Shown here: positions 17,101 to 25,449 of the stretch, one piece after another | Position numbering within the stretch: position 1 is the stretch's first letter | How the letters are laid out: each line of letters starts with the position of its first letter | Virus record (IMG/VR): IMGVR_UViG_3300034101_003081 | Span: 33,386 to 97,385 of that record | DNA from: a virus | DNA length: 64,000 bases | Strand: one strand, 5' to 3' | The notes under the pieces: generated by a model | The model's input: only the letters and a program-made list of their open reading frames with translations | Database searches by the model: none | Told to the model about the DNA's origin: nothing | Position numbers and translations under genes: made by a program

Positions 17101-18625
17101 GAATCTGCGCCGACTCGGCGTCGACTTTTAGCCCAGGCTCAACCTGAACGGACGAAACAAAGCCGTTGGTAAGGATCGCAGTGAGGCCAGCCAGCGGCCT
17201 TCCGTTTACCGTAACAGTTGGCGGAAAAGAGTATCCGCCCCCTGGGTGCGTCACGGAAATGCCCTGGATGATCGAGCCCATCCTTGATACCGTTGCCGTT
17301 GCCTGCGAGCCGTACCCAGACCCAGGAGTAATCACGCTCGGCCTTGTCGTGTACCCAGAACCTCCGTTGGTGACATTTATCGCCACGATCCCGTACCGCA
17401 TGTTTGCAGTAAGGACGGCGTTCCCGCTGCCGACGGAGTCGAGCGACACAGTGCTTGCTTCCGCAGTCGCTCCAGAGCCGCCGTTAGTTGGCTCGAAAGA
17501 CACAGAGGGGGGGTCTTTGTAGCCTTCCCCGCCTCGCGTGACAGAAACAGTCTGAACCTGATCGCCTTCGAGCGTAACAAATCCAGTTGCGGTCGCTCCT
17601 CCTGAAGTGCGGAAAATAAGCGGATACGACCCAGGCATCGTCCGGGCCAATGAGGAGGCCGGGGTAACGCCAACAACGGCTCCGGAAGGAGAAAGGACAG
17701 AATAACCAACATGGCCTTCGCGGCCATCTGGCATTATGTACCGGACATCCGATGCGTACGAGTAGCCTGAACCGCCGTTTGTGATGGTCACCGAGGCCAC
17801 CTTGCAGTACATTTCCGTAACAGTCGCAGTGGCCTCGCTTGTGTTCAGTCCGGAAAACACAACACGAGGAGGGGACTTGTAACCAGACCCTCGCTCGCGG
17901 ACGACAACTGCGGAGACGGCGAGATTTCTCTCGGCCGGTCCAAGCGAGAGGCCGTCCTCTTCGAGTGTGACTCTCGGAGGAGACGAGTACCCGCTTCCGC
18001 CGTTCGTGACCTCAACGGAAGTGATCGAGTAGTTCATCACTGCTTCCGCGACGGCCGGCTCTACAACTGAGTCCTCTGTCCAGTTTCGATCGTTAGGCCA
18101 TTGGTTCGACTGCCTGGACATTTGCTTGACGATGGCCGTGGGCCTTTCTGAGTACTTGCCTCTCAGGCCAGTCGGCTCCGCTGATGCGATCGGCCGGGAC
18201 AGGATGGCGCGAATGGTTTCAGCCCTGTCGTCGAGGTATGGCGGTTCAGTGAGCCCGACGGCAGCACTCCCCCTACCCCACAGTGTTCCGTCTTCACGAA
18301 TTGCGATCTCATGCCCAGACGACGCCGAAACGTCTTCCCACTTGTGTTCTCCACCGACAAGAGTCGGACTGGAGCCAACCTGCCCACCCCACTCCCACAG
18401 GCTACCGTCAGAAAGTATTCCGAACCCGCGACCTCCGTCAGCAGACACCGCGACTTTCAGCCAATCGCCTTGCTTTTCAATTGTCGGAGGTGCGGTGCCA
18501 ACGAGCGGGAAGTCAGGCCTGGACGAGCCCTCGACCCCCAACTGACCAGAGTCGTTCTGCCCCCAGCCATAAACTTTCGGGAAGCAGCAGAAGAGTTTCT
18601 TGAAGCACTCGAATCCGAAGTTCAT
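11174..18625 (-). CDS. Giant tail/fibre protein with RCC1-like and GSGY repeats
   Basis: 2483 residues. The ATG at 18625 forms TGATG with the previous stop; an upstream GTG at 18634 is possible. The N-terminus has RCC1-like blades (VYGWGQNDSGQLG, LWEWGG, LWGRGS), with more scattered in the middle (SLAIKSDGRVYWWGS). Most of the rest is a tandem beta-repeat of ~40 residues with the core NGGSGYTSPPTV then GGGGSGATATA, in well over twenty copies. Such repeats occur in large phage fibre proteins. A ~450-residue unique segment near the C-terminus (from SIESGGSGYAYR on) interrupts them. Encoded after tape measure and tip genes, so a long receptor-binding or side-fibre role is likely. Confidence 0.8.
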   Translation of the reverse strand: MNFGFECFKKLFCCFPKVYGWGQNDSGQLGVEGSSRPDFPLVGTAPPTIEKQGDWLKVAVSADGGRGFGILSDGSLWEWGGQVGSSPTLVGGEHKWEDVSASSGHEIAIREDGTLWGRGSAAVGLTEPPYLDDRAETIRAILSRPIASAEPTGLRGKYSERPTAIVKQMSRQSNQWPNDRNWTEDSVVEPAVAEAVMNYSITSVEVTNGGSGYSSPPRVTLEEDGLSLGPAERNLAVSAVVVRERGSGYKSPPRVVFSGLNTSEATATVTEMYCKVASVTITNGGSGYSYASDVRYIMPDGREGHVGYSVLSPSGAVVGVTPASSLARTMPGSYPLIFRTSGGATATGFVTLEGDQVQTVSVTRGGEGYKDPPSVSFEPTNGGSGATAEASTVSLDSVGSGNAVLTANMRYGIVAINVTNGGSGYTTRPSVITPGSGYGSQATATVSRMGSIIQGISVTHPGGGYSFPPTVTVNGRPLAGLTAILTNGFVSSVQVEPGLKVDAESAQIRFTGGGGSGASATASLVLNHVLEVTVGTPGLYGGQGGSGYPITFSGPGSGATATATFGNGYVHSVTVNSSASPARYDGYKEKPKIVFSGGGGSGAEAAAKSEGVVESVVIKSPGNGYTTARFSHSTSDGELRRSPFVVFSRDPSDEFQDSPTLSYLDGIGLGVPSNAAAFVCKIEPGPVQSLTLGPNASQVAFPKQTFGRVKSGTVLGYYPAGEYQVSLVVGGRSETIAADESGTVTVTSNSDGWPCRPWIVVTGTVQPTDSPPYTYIAATGNVFPTCAPWEQAFPPFPAQSPNPSVVKQAVGIGGIGIFGNYWTSASVSFSESDAEVEAKIVDGGLYAVQRKVGIRENPPPGTPAPQVTISGQVAPHIKKWVAGRVPASGWDGPPIESVMYNLQFLSHSGADAAGTATASPEGVIQQPVLTDGGYGYSSEPIVKIESFRQRWRQVGTDTWKSVAAGQGGYSLAIKSDGRVYWWGSVPGLSDAILKPSPVGKRVYITATPAMGDDSCPVSPERIFISPPAYEGIHAAVASCNRQEKSRGSSAVSSDGAGFREFSGDYFANIKYEGDYEISVTGGCGYIELPEVYFEPRGEPVLSASASLVGPDSCEQVVAVGSRAMAIDAAGVAWHLNATAAVHGSRLPNKNRNTAATSGDYSLTYQKVSSASWPFAAIARTPAIPAYTKTLNIIEAPGDHFDGPQGTSGVFVLKSGGSGYTRQAKLRYSGQKFAWRIIERTETYTKIDCAGTGFNNHPTLQSVSVQTSVHSSGEFAAPAWEGLGGPWGANYLVGVPDSPNEPLASLRGFDTWCGSVVPHTFYPHNDTAYGGFNLHSWTAGHVPPIPPSTDVTEGLVQTKKGYTREVFPLSYGTLEVVDTAGSGAVYELVPSQLRHGGVGPAKIGGAEPWAEITQAGFARQEAGGLFYGFESAGHLDIPPPRFPESQQIEQLRIGGACGVREQDQSLWLLGHPTFGPPVSKGDVELKIENAGERYTEPAILKFSEQPDGVAVAEASLDGAVVSVGITNKGSGYRTVPTVSISGGASCQAAIAGPVESVAVTQGGSGYRVAPKVVFSQPGISAVAESRIVDGKVTAVSVSEGGRYRAAPSVTFEPVPDIESLELGSGGSGYSLPPSVLITGGSGSGAAATCTIDGKVVSVRTDFGGANYSEPPKVFFSGGHKAGNGSVVYIKLDTPGFGYTSAPAVSFAGGGGSGASASATIDQFTGEVLGVTISGRGSGYTLPPTVFLTGGGGTGASATAFIGPPSPATATAAIDPTTGAVSAVSVGSQGGGYQHAPAVRFDVHPGKPGGGASATAFIAGPVEDMKITSRGSGYYRPPQVFFQGGGGTGAAATATTAAVGSGAAATCKINGSVIYCNVTSGGSGYSTPPDITFSGGGNEAIQSLQEQLSAGEITEEEFSESVKPYRAAAQARIQGNTSLSIESGGSGYAYRLDPALVGPYDPLTGMPPLGLWYPRIPPGQTWGNNIPYFRDGDMIQSRYWIHHAEGRVDQVVFDPYGGHLSGMLYAPDLARFADLKQRIANVNVFDTPGGPIDSLTSPPGVPPIEVPTWFRQKPLVSFWNTHVIRSSTSLRVDAVGKKTGVPPQPVSINSWAKSMQELNSLLESSRAELGDQIGDLTTRLYQARGEGFLPEGARELVFQFLSGGTITGAFFDGINLGLSQPVSAYKFSVPPTVKVECDVGSGASLSVAVGSDGYGSALVGSGGAGYGSLARAVVSGGRPLITPASASSTVVNGAVTSVSVSSQGGGYTSTPTVVLHGGGGSGATAVAVMGYEEQTTLRRKVVSVTVTSPGSGYTSPPAVSFVETDKDYADFYDGNKSQYVRIENATHEYFELPAGEKSRRIALTSIPPFGVTRSSYGADENLEPDPNKPFTRVELFFDDGFVTEATLDASHSHPTFVQGDRHPANLKRLPPGVAVQVFGKCLSPVSVSVIRPKWSNEMHGWATHDRFSAPQSQPSVTLAVRDTTQ

Positions 18626-18996
18626 CACGAACACTCAGCAGCAACAAGAATCCACGTTGTGCCCTCAAGGGCAACCGCGCAGCGACGTGTTTGTCCAGAA
18701 GGCGGCGCCGCAATGTGCGAAAAGATGTTGCTCGCAATCGCCGTAGCCGCCGTGTCCCTAATAAAAGTGATCGTCTTGAGCGTGTCCTTGCTCCATGAGC
18801 CAGTAAACCTGGCTGTTGCAAAAGAGCCGCCGCCGCCGACAGCGCGAGGTAATGAACTCGGATTACGGTCTCTCCTTGCGGTCTCGACCGTATGGACAAC
18901 GCTGGCGATCCGCTGGGCGTCTCGCTGCCGAAACTGAACAGGCTGCTCGCCTTTGTTTGCGGAGGCCTTCTTCTTGAATTGGCTGATATTCAACAT
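18625..18996 (-). CDS. Phage tail-region protein
   Basis: 123 residues, ATG at 18996, 5 nt after the previous stop. DAQRIASVVHTVETARRD followed by a beta-rich C-terminal half (WSKDTLKTITFI, GTTWILVAAEC) is a pattern I associate with small proteins between tip and fibre genes. Couples by TGATG to the giant fibre. Function unknown. Confidence 0.6.
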   Translation of the reverse strand: MLNISQFKKKASANKGEQPVQFRQRDAQRIASVVHTVETARRDRNPSSLPRAVGGGGSFATARFTGSWSKDTLKTITFIRDTAATAIASNIFSHIAAPPSGQTRRCAVALEGTTWILVAAECS

Positions 18997-19000
18997 GGAA

Positions 19001-19978
19001 TCACGTCGCAGGGATAGGCGGCTCGCTGTACGGATAGCCAGAGAACACGTCATTCGGAATCTGGTGGAACGTCCCAACAAACGGAAGCGTCCTGTAGATT
19101 CGAAACGTCAGCATGTCAGGGGGGAGGCCTGGGGCTTTCTGTGACCCGTTTGGGTTGAGAGCCATCGGCTCACTTGCAGGCTCGCTGCCGACAAGAATCT
19201 TTTCCTTTCTGCCTGCCTTGAGTTCATTAAAGCCGACATTCCAAGTCTGCAAGTCCCAGCCTGTGTTCCTGTACGCGCACGTGATCGACGTCTCGTAGTA
19301 GATAACTTTTACCGGCGGCAGGTCGGGCGTCGTATTAGGGAGCGTCTCGATTTTGCGGTTCGCCGTGATGCTCTGGCACTTCCACGTCTTCGGCTGGCCG
19401 CCGCTCCAGACGTCAGAATTGATCGCGCCTACGTAAGCCTGGGCTTTTGCGTAGTCGAACGGTGGCTTCTGGTTGTAGGAGATAGTGACGTTGAACTCGC
19501 CTTCATCGCGGTCCAGGCCAGAGAGCGGGTCTTTCGCCGTGTTGACAATAATCTCCTTGGTGTTGTTGTCTCCGGCGTTTTTGTAATACCAGAAACAAGG
19601 AGCAGAGGCGAGCGACCCAGAAAACGAGAAAACTGGCGGCCTCTGCCACGGAATCTTTTCAGACTCGTCGAGATACCTGTACTGGTATGTGACCTTGTAG
19701 TGAAACGCCGATTCGCCGTCTTGCTGCGTGCTGGACTCAACGAGAAACGCATTGGCGTCGGTCGGAAACGCATCTCTCCATGCAATCCCAGGTGCGGCTG
19801 CAACCTGCGACAGGCTTGGGTTTATTGTGTTGACGCGAACAAGAAAGATGCGAGTGTAGGTCGGATTTCCGTCAACGCTCGCCTGGCGAGACTTGCCGCG
19901 GTACAGTTCCCGGCAGTCTGTGACGTGCGGGAGCAGCGGGTTCGACCACGGCGCTCCTGTAGAGTTCGGTTCGGGCAT
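19001..19978 (-). CDS. Tail tip/baseplate-region protein
   Basis: 325 residues, ATG at 19978. Beta-rich with few helices (FHYKVTYQYRYLDES, KVIYYETSITCAY). It follows the tape-measure gene, where distal-tail or hub proteins are encoded. No family recognised. Its ATG is 4 nt from motif copy g, immediately after the tape-measure stop. Confidence 0.6.
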   Translation of the reverse strand: MPEPNSTGAPWSNPLLPHVTDCRELYRGKSRQASVDGNPTYTRIFLVRVNTINPSLSQVAAAPGIAWRDAFPTDANAFLVESSTQQDGESAFHYKVTYQYRYLDESEKIPWQRPPVFSFSGSLASAPCFWYYKNAGDNNTKEIIVNTAKDPLSGLDRDEGEFNVTISYNQKPPFDYAKAQAYVGAINSDVWSGGQPKTWKCQSITANRKIETLPNTTPDLPPVKVIYYETSITCAYRNTGWDLQTWNVGFNELKAGRKEKILVGSEPASEPMALNPNGSQKAPGLPPDMLTFRIYRTLPFVGTFHQIPNDVFSGYPYSEPPIPAT

Positions 19979-19982
19979 GTGT

Positions 19983-19994
19983 GCGTGTCCGTAC
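19983..19994 (-). promoter_or_regulatory. Start-associated motif copy g
   Basis: Minus-strand GTACGGACACGC, starting inside the tape-measure stop codon and ending 4 nt before the ATG at 19978. Confidence 0.5.
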
Positions 19995-22900
19995 TATCGG
20001 GCTGAGAGTTGGGCGATGACTTCGGCAGCCTCCGGCTGGGCTGCTGCTTCGGCGAGGATGCGGGTGTTTCTCGCGACCTCCAACTGAGCCTTGAGGCCTG
20101 GATTGTCGTTGCCACGAAGAATCCGGAAGAACGTGTCCACGCCCGCCTTGCTGCGGACGTCCGATGACTCGATGGCTCGGCGATCGGGAGCGACCTTGTC
20201 GAGGGCGGGCTTGAGGTCTTCTTGGAGTTGGGCTTGGAGGACTTTTTTCCGCTGGGTGCCGTCTTCGTCGGTAATCAGCCCCTCCTCGACCGCCCTGTTG
20301 ACGGCGTCGAGGTCTCGCTCGAACTTCTTCACGGGGCTCTCCGCTTCGCCGCCTGGGAGCATCGCCCGGCGGGCCTCGTCTTGGCCGCGAGTGAACTCCT
20401 CTTGCGAAATGAGGCCCTTGTCGAACGCTTCGCGAAGGTCGCCAAGCCGCTCGCCGAGTTGTGTCACTGGGTCAAGAGGAATGCCGAGCGACTGGAGCAG
20501 CGAATCCTTCGCCTTTTGCGACCCCTTGGCGAACTCCTCGGCGCTGATCTGTCCCTTGTTGAACGCCTCGTCGAGTTTCTTCAGCGACTCCTCGGCGGCC
20601 TGGGCCGGGCTCTTGTCGATTCCAAGCGACTGAAGCAGTTTGTCCTTGGCTTCCTTGAGCCCCTTCTGCAACTCCTCTGGCGTCAGTTCGGCGGCATTCT
20701 CTTTGATCTTCGCGATTGCATCCTCGAAGTCCTGTGCGGGCGTTTTTGAGATTCCAAGCGAAGACAGCAAGGCGTCCTTCTGTTCTTTGACGGCCTTGTT
20801 CATCTCCTGCTCGGAGATGACTTTGTCGTTGAACGCCTTCTCAAGTTTTGCCCGAGACTCTGCGAGTTTCTGGGCGCCGCTTTTTTCGACGCCCAGATTT
20901 GCCTTCACGGCCTCAGAGTTCTTCTTGATCGCCTCTTGGTACTCCGCGAACTTTTCGGGGCCGAGTTCCTTCTGAATCTCCGTGAGAGACTTGCCAGCAA
21001 CGCCGAACACGTCATTGATGTTGTCAACGCCTGCTTTGAGTTGCTGAGCAGGGCTAGCGTCGAGGCCAGCAGCCTTGCGTCGCTCGATGTCCAGTTTTGT
21101 CCTCTCGGTCGACGCCCTGACTTCGCCGGCCGCGCGAGAGCCTTCCGAAGACATGAACGCCGTTCTGCCGTACTGGTCGACGGCGGTCGCATTTGCGAAC
21201 ATACCTTCCTTGTCTCTCAGCGAATCTCCGGCAGACTTGCCGAACGTCGACTCCACCATCTGCTTCTGCTCCGCGATGGTGGCAAGAGACTTCTCTTGGG
21301 GAGTGAGAGACTTGTTGTTGGCAATCTCCTTGAGTTTCTTCTCGTACTTTTGGACTGGGGACAAAAATGCGTCTTCGAGAGCCTTGCGAATATCGTTCGC
21401 AAAAGACACGTCGGCTTCGATCTTCTTGTTGTTGCGGTCGAGATTCGCCTTTGCCTGCTCTCTCGCCTGTGCTGCCGCACGAAGGGCCTTCTGTCCCTGG
21501 CCGAAGTCTCCTCTCTGGAGAGCCTCTTCGATGCGAATCAGTTCGTCTTGGTATGCCATCGCGAACTTCTCTGCCGACTGCTTGACTTCGTCAGACGTCG
21601 GAAAGAAGCGGTCTGTATTCAGGTCGCTGCCGATGTCGCTGCCCCGCATCAGGGATCGCGTTTGGGCAAATGCTTCTTCGACAGACTTCCGCATCTCTTC
21701 TGCCGATTGCTGGAACTGCTCCGGCGAGATCACGTCCGCAAGATTCAAGTTTTCTTGCAGGCGGCCTCGTATTTCCCGCGTGCGGCGCTCAAAAGCCTCG
21801 ACTGCCGTCTCAGTCCGCTTCGTGCCGTCCTCGTTGACAATGACCTTGAGTTCAAGGGTTCCGTCGGCGAGTTGCTGCTGGAGTTTGTCGAAGTCAGCCT
21901 TGGCGGCCAAGAACGACTTGCGGCCAGCCTCGCCGAACCGCGAAGCGTTCAGCGAAAGCCCGATCATGTTTTCCCTGGCGACGCCGACTGACCTCGCAAG
22001 CGCGTCGTAGTCTTCAGTCGGCATCTCTGGCGTCTTGCCAGTGAATCCAGCCACTGCGGCCTCGGCCTGAAACTTCGCCGTTTCTTGCCCGCGACGCGAC
22101 TGAACGACGTCGCCGACAGATGCAGTCGCCGCGTTGATTTTCTCTGGTGTTTTAATTCCGCTAATGGACTTAATGATGCCGCCGATGATGCCACCGAAGA
22201 AACCCGTTACGGTTTCGGCCACCGTCTTGAACGCGCCGAAGATGGCGTCTGCAATCGCGGTGCCTACCTCGGCGAGCCCATCGAGCGTGAACAACTTTCC
22301 AATATTGTCGCCAAAATTGGAAAAGTAGGCGTAGAGTTTGTCAAAGTTCTGAATGAGGGCGATGATCGCCACTGCGACCGCCGCGAGGCCCAGCGTGCCA
22401 ATAATCCAGGCAGCAGCCATGGCGTATCCGGTAGCCGTTGCGGACACCGCGATCGCCGAGTTTCCAGTAATAACCATCGCCACTGACGTCATAAACGGCG
22501 TGAGCAGTTGGGCGAGCGTAGACGTTCCGGCGACAATCATGCTCGCCACCCACTTCGACGACATCGCGACGACGTCGATGGTGAGCATGCGGACCAACTT
22601 GATGATTCCGCCGAAGATGGTCGCGAAATTGAGGCCCGACAGGCCTGCGGCAAACTTCGCAAGTGCTGCGCCTGCTTGGATTCCAAACGACTGCATGACA
22701 GCAGACGCCACGCCGGCCGACACGACCACAGTGGCGAACGTCTTGACGATGAAAACCAGTCTGTCAAAAAGGCTTGCAGACTCTTCGATTACTGGATTGA
22801 GTTCAGAAGAGAACGCAGATGCGATTTGCTGCACATAGTCAACGCTCTTTTCGATCTCTGCGAGCGCGTCCTTGATGATTGTCCCGAGCGCCGTCCACGC

Positions 22901-24757
22901 GGGGGCGATTGCGGTCGCGTTCGCAAGCGCAGCCGCGAACGTGCCGATGACGCCGATGACTCGCAGGAGAATGTTCAAAACCCTCCCCGTGACTTCCAAG
23001 AACACCTGAATCGGCACCGTGGCTTGTGCCATCAGCGTGCGGACAGGCCCCAAGGCGGCAACGAGACCGCCCTTGAAGTCGGCAAGAAAATTGTTGATGC
23101 CAGTCTGGAGCGGAGCAAAAGCAACCAGCATCGTCGCCGCCAGGTTGCCGCTCGCTTGCTTGAGCCTGTCAAACGAGGCATCGACTCCCTCAAACATCTT
23201 GAAGTCGATGTCCTTCGTGACAGTACCCAGTCGCCCTGCGTCTGCCGCAGCCTCCTTGAGGCCCTTCAGAGCCGGGAGGATGTTGACCGCCTGCTTGCCA
23301 AACAAGTCAAAGGCGATCGCGGCCCGGTCGGCTGGGTCTTTAACGGCAAGCAGTTTGTCGGAGACAAGCCCAAAGACTTCCTGCGGGTTCTTGTTCCTGA
23401 GTTCGTCGATCGAGACGCCAAGCCTGTCGAATGCAAACTTGGCCTCTTGGACAGAATCGACGTTGAGTTGTCCGATCTTGACCTTGCTGATGTTCGTAAA
23501 GAAAGTCTGCGTCGCCTTTGCGAGTTGCGACATGCTGACGCTGGCTGCGTCGGCTGCGAACGTGAGAATCTCCATCTCGCCGGTGGTTGCCCCGAAGCGA
23601 TCGGCCATATTGCGGATGGACTCAGCCTTGGCGCCAATGCCTTCGAGGGCCTTCGAGAACTCCCCCGACGCGACTCTCGCGAGATTGAATACAGCCAGCA
23701 CGCGAGTGAGGTTTATCAACATCGACGCAGATGCGTCGGCAACGCCCTTGCCTGCGGCGGAAAAAATCTTTGTCAGCACTTCTCCCGCTGACGACGAACT
23801 CCAGATGGCGTTGGAAATGAGAGAGAAAGACACAGCCCCGGCCTGCGCTGCCGCAGCCGCAGAGATGAGCGACGCTCCCATTGCGACAAACGTCTGGATG
23901 TAGCCGCGAGCCTCCTCGCTCATTCCGGCCGTGAGAGCCCTAGTGGTCGCCATAATTGCGGCGAACACGCCGACGCCAGTCGCAGCAGAGACGAGCGATG
24001 CGCCGAGTGACCCGACGACTTTTGCTGCTGCGGCAGCGCTGCCGCCGAACGCAGCAGTTACTGCCGCCGTTCCGCCGATAGTCTCGATGATTACCCTGCC
24101 GGTTGCGACCGTTGCGGAGAACGCCGCGTACGCTGAATTGGCCCGCCCCGCAGCGACGACAATGCCCTCGATCGAGTCGCCTGCTCCGCTCAGGACGCCT
24201 TCAACTGACTTGATGGCGTTTCCTGTGGCCGTGAACGCGCCGGCGGTTCCGCTCAGGACGCCTTTTGTGTTCGACAGCAGACTTGCGGTTGCCGAGCCAC
24301 GAGCGAGGAAAATCTCGTTCTTCTTGACGGCAGAGTCCAGAGACTTGCCCCACTCGCCAAGACCGCCGGCGGCTTTCGCGGATGCGTTTCTGAGAGACTC
24401 ACCCCAGTCGCTCAGCGACCCGGCAGCATCTTTTGCCGACTCTCCAAACGTCTTTAGGACGTCCTTGATGCCGGACAGTTTTTTTTCAGTGTCCTCGCTG
24501 TCGGCTTCTATCTTGACTTTATTCTTCTTGGCCGTTTCCGAGAGGGTCTCGACGTCCTTCGCAGCCTTTGCGACTTCGCTGGTGTCCGCCGTGGCGGTCA
24601 CCTTAATCTTCCTGTCAGCGACGCCTTCAAGTTTCTCTGCGAGTTCACTGGCAGACTCCGAGAGATCGTCGAAAAGATCAACGACTTCCTCGATGCCGCT
24701 TTCGAGGCCCTTCAGGTCTGCCGTAAACGCAACAGACAAACTCCCAATCGTTGCCAT
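19994..24757 (-). CDS. Tail tape measure protein
   Basis: 1587 residues, ATG at 24757. It begins MATIGSLSVAFTADLKGLES and runs through coiled coil, then long Ala/Gly-rich hydrophobic stretches (~160-350, ~560-880). The centre has the TP901-type core (MADRFGATTGEMEILTFAAD, then DRAAIAFDLFGKQAVNILPA). The C-terminal third is a chain of ~45-residue helical hairpins (KSPAQAAEESLKKLDEAFNK, then GQISAEEF) repeated about six times with small changes. It sets tail length and passes through the tail during ejection. Directly downstream of the frameshifted chaperones, as is usual. Confidence 0.9.
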   Translation of the reverse strand: MATIGSLSVAFTADLKGLESGIEEVVDLFDDLSESASELAEKLEGVADRKIKVTATADTSEVAKAAKDVETLSETAKKNKVKIEADSEDTEKKLSGIKDVLKTFGESAKDAAGSLSDWGESLRNASAKAAGGLGEWGKSLDSAVKKNEIFLARGSATASLLSNTKGVLSGTAGAFTATGNAIKSVEGVLSGAGDSIEGIVVAAGRANSAYAAFSATVATGRVIIETIGGTAAVTAAFGGSAAAAAKVVGSLGASLVSAATGVGVFAAIMATTRALTAGMSEEARGYIQTFVAMGASLISAAAAAQAGAVSFSLISNAIWSSSSAGEVLTKIFSAAGKGVADASASMLINLTRVLAVFNLARVASGEFSKALEGIGAKAESIRNMADRFGATTGEMEILTFAADAASVSMSQLAKATQTFFTNISKVKIGQLNVDSVQEAKFAFDRLGVSIDELRNKNPQEVFGLVSDKLLAVKDPADRAAIAFDLFGKQAVNILPALKGLKEAAADAGRLGTVTKDIDFKMFEGVDASFDRLKQASGNLAATMLVAFAPLQTGINNFLADFKGGLVAALGPVRTLMAQATVPIQVFLEVTGRVLNILLRVIGVIGTFAAALANATAIAPAWTALGTIIKDALAEIEKSVDYVQQIASAFSSELNPVIEESASLFDRLVFIVKTFATVVVSAGVASAVMQSFGIQAGAALAKFAAGLSGLNFATIFGGIIKLVRMLTIDVVAMSSKWVASMIVAGTSTLAQLLTPFMTSVAMVITGNSAIAVSATATGYAMAAAWIIGTLGLAAVAVAIIALIQNFDKLYAYFSNFGDNIGKLFTLDGLAEVGTAIADAIFGAFKTVAETVTGFFGGIIGGIIKSISGIKTPEKINAATASVGDVVQSRRGQETAKFQAEAAVAGFTGKTPEMPTEDYDALARSVGVARENMIGLSLNASRFGEAGRKSFLAAKADFDKLQQQLADGTLELKVIVNEDGTKRTETAVEAFERRTREIRGRLQENLNLADVISPEQFQQSAEEMRKSVEEAFAQTRSLMRGSDIGSDLNTDRFFPTSDEVKQSAEKFAMAYQDELIRIEEALQRGDFGQGQKALRAAAQAREQAKANLDRNNKKIEADVSFANDIRKALEDAFLSPVQKYEKKLKEIANNKSLTPQEKSLATIAEQKQMVESTFGKSAGDSLRDKEGMFANATAVDQYGRTAFMSSEGSRAAGEVRASTERTKLDIERRKAAGLDASPAQQLKAGVDNINDVFGVAGKSLTEIQKELGPEKFAEYQEAIKKNSEAVKANLGVEKSGAQKLAESRAKLEKAFNDKVISEQEMNKAVKEQKDALLSSLGISKTPAQDFEDAIAKIKENAAELTPEELQKGLKEAKDKLLQSLGIDKSPAQAAEESLKKLDEAFNKGQISAEEFAKGSQKAKDSLLQSLGIPLDPVTQLGERLGDLREAFDKGLISQEEFTRGQDEARRAMLPGGEAESPVKKFERDLDAVNRAVEEGLITDEDGTQRKKVLQAQLQEDLKPALDKVAPDRRAIESSDVRSKAGVDTFFRILRGNDNPGLKAQLEVARNTRILAEAAAQPEAAEVIAQLSAR

Positions 24758-24760
24758 GCG

Positions 24761-25413
24761 TCAACCTCCGGGCCTGTTGGAGTTGGCAGCAGCCAACTTC
24801 CACAGTTCGGCGAGCATCTCTTCCTTGGTCTGCTGACGCTTGCGGTGGCTGGGCATGAGCATCTCTTCTTCCAGACGCTTGCAGCCCCACGCCGTGCATA
24901 GAGCCGTGGCGAGACGAGCGGTCTGACGCCACTCGTCTCCCCACGGTTCAATAGACCAGAAGGACTCCCACTCTGCGAGTTCCGCAGCGTCCACCGACGC
25001 GAGAAGTTCGGCGTGAGACCGTCCGAGCGCGAGCGCGAGTCGGAACTCGAAGAGCCGGCGGGGACGGTCTAGGAGTTTTTTGCGAGGTCGTCCACGTCCT
25101 CTTTCGAGAACCTGTTCAACTTCATGCACTCAGCGAAGAGACGGTCAAGAACCGCAGCGGACTTCTCGCCCAACTGGGGAATCTCGGTCTCGGTGAAGAG
25201 CCGCTCCCCCTTCTCGTCGCACAGGCACTTGGCGACCAACTTCGCCCGCACCATATCGACGCTCTTGTTACCGTTGACGAACTCGGACTCGAAGCGATCT
25301 CGCTCAGTGCCCGTCATCACCCGGAGTTTGACCGCGCCGCCCCACTCGGGGACGTCGTGATCGACCATCTTCTTATCGTCCGCAGCGATGATCGCCGCCT
25401 TGCTCAGAGCCAT
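24761..25413 (-). CDS. Tail assembly chaperone, -1 frameshift fusion (G-T type)
   Basis: The long product reads the upstream frame from 25413 and shifts -1 at A AAA AAC (25075-25081), six bases before its stop. The downstream frame then reads LLDRPRRLFEFRL and continues to 24761. The shifted part contains AELAEWESFWSIEPWGDEWR, the EWxxYxxLEPxGExR signature of T-like tail chaperones. The unshifted T frame also has an internal ATG at 25129, but the fusion is the expected product. In lambda-like phages the two proteins guide tube polymerisation on the tape measure, encoded next here as well. Confidence 0.85.
25069..25413 (-). CDS. Tail assembly chaperone, short form (G type)
   Basis: 114 residues, ATG at 25413, following the second tube-protein gene. 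Sequence WGGAVKLRVMTGTERDRFES, then FAECMKLNRFSKEDVDDLAKNS. An RxMTGxERDxFE stretch is typical of chaperones encoded between tube and tape measure. Most ribosomes should end here; a minority frameshift to make the long form. Confidence 0.85.
   Translation of the reverse strand: MALSKAAIIAADDKKMVDHDVPEWGGAVKLRVMTGTERDRFESEFVNGNKSVDMVRAKLVAKCLCDEKGERLFTETEIPQLGEKSAAVLDRLFAECMKLNRFSKEDVDDLAKNS
25075..25081 (-). other. Programmed -1 frameshift slippery heptamer
   Basis: Minus-strand A AAA AAC in the zero frame (codons GCA AAA AAC TCC TAG). It matches the X XXY YYZ rule exactly and joins two frames whose proteins form a known fused pair. Confidence 0.85.
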
Positions 25414-25449
25414 TTACTTACCTCATCTTCCTGTTGAAAACGACGGGCA

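Noticed and set aside
22508-23791. Plus-strand 427-residue ORF within the tape measure
   Set aside because: Antisense shadow of a well-formed tape-measure gene.
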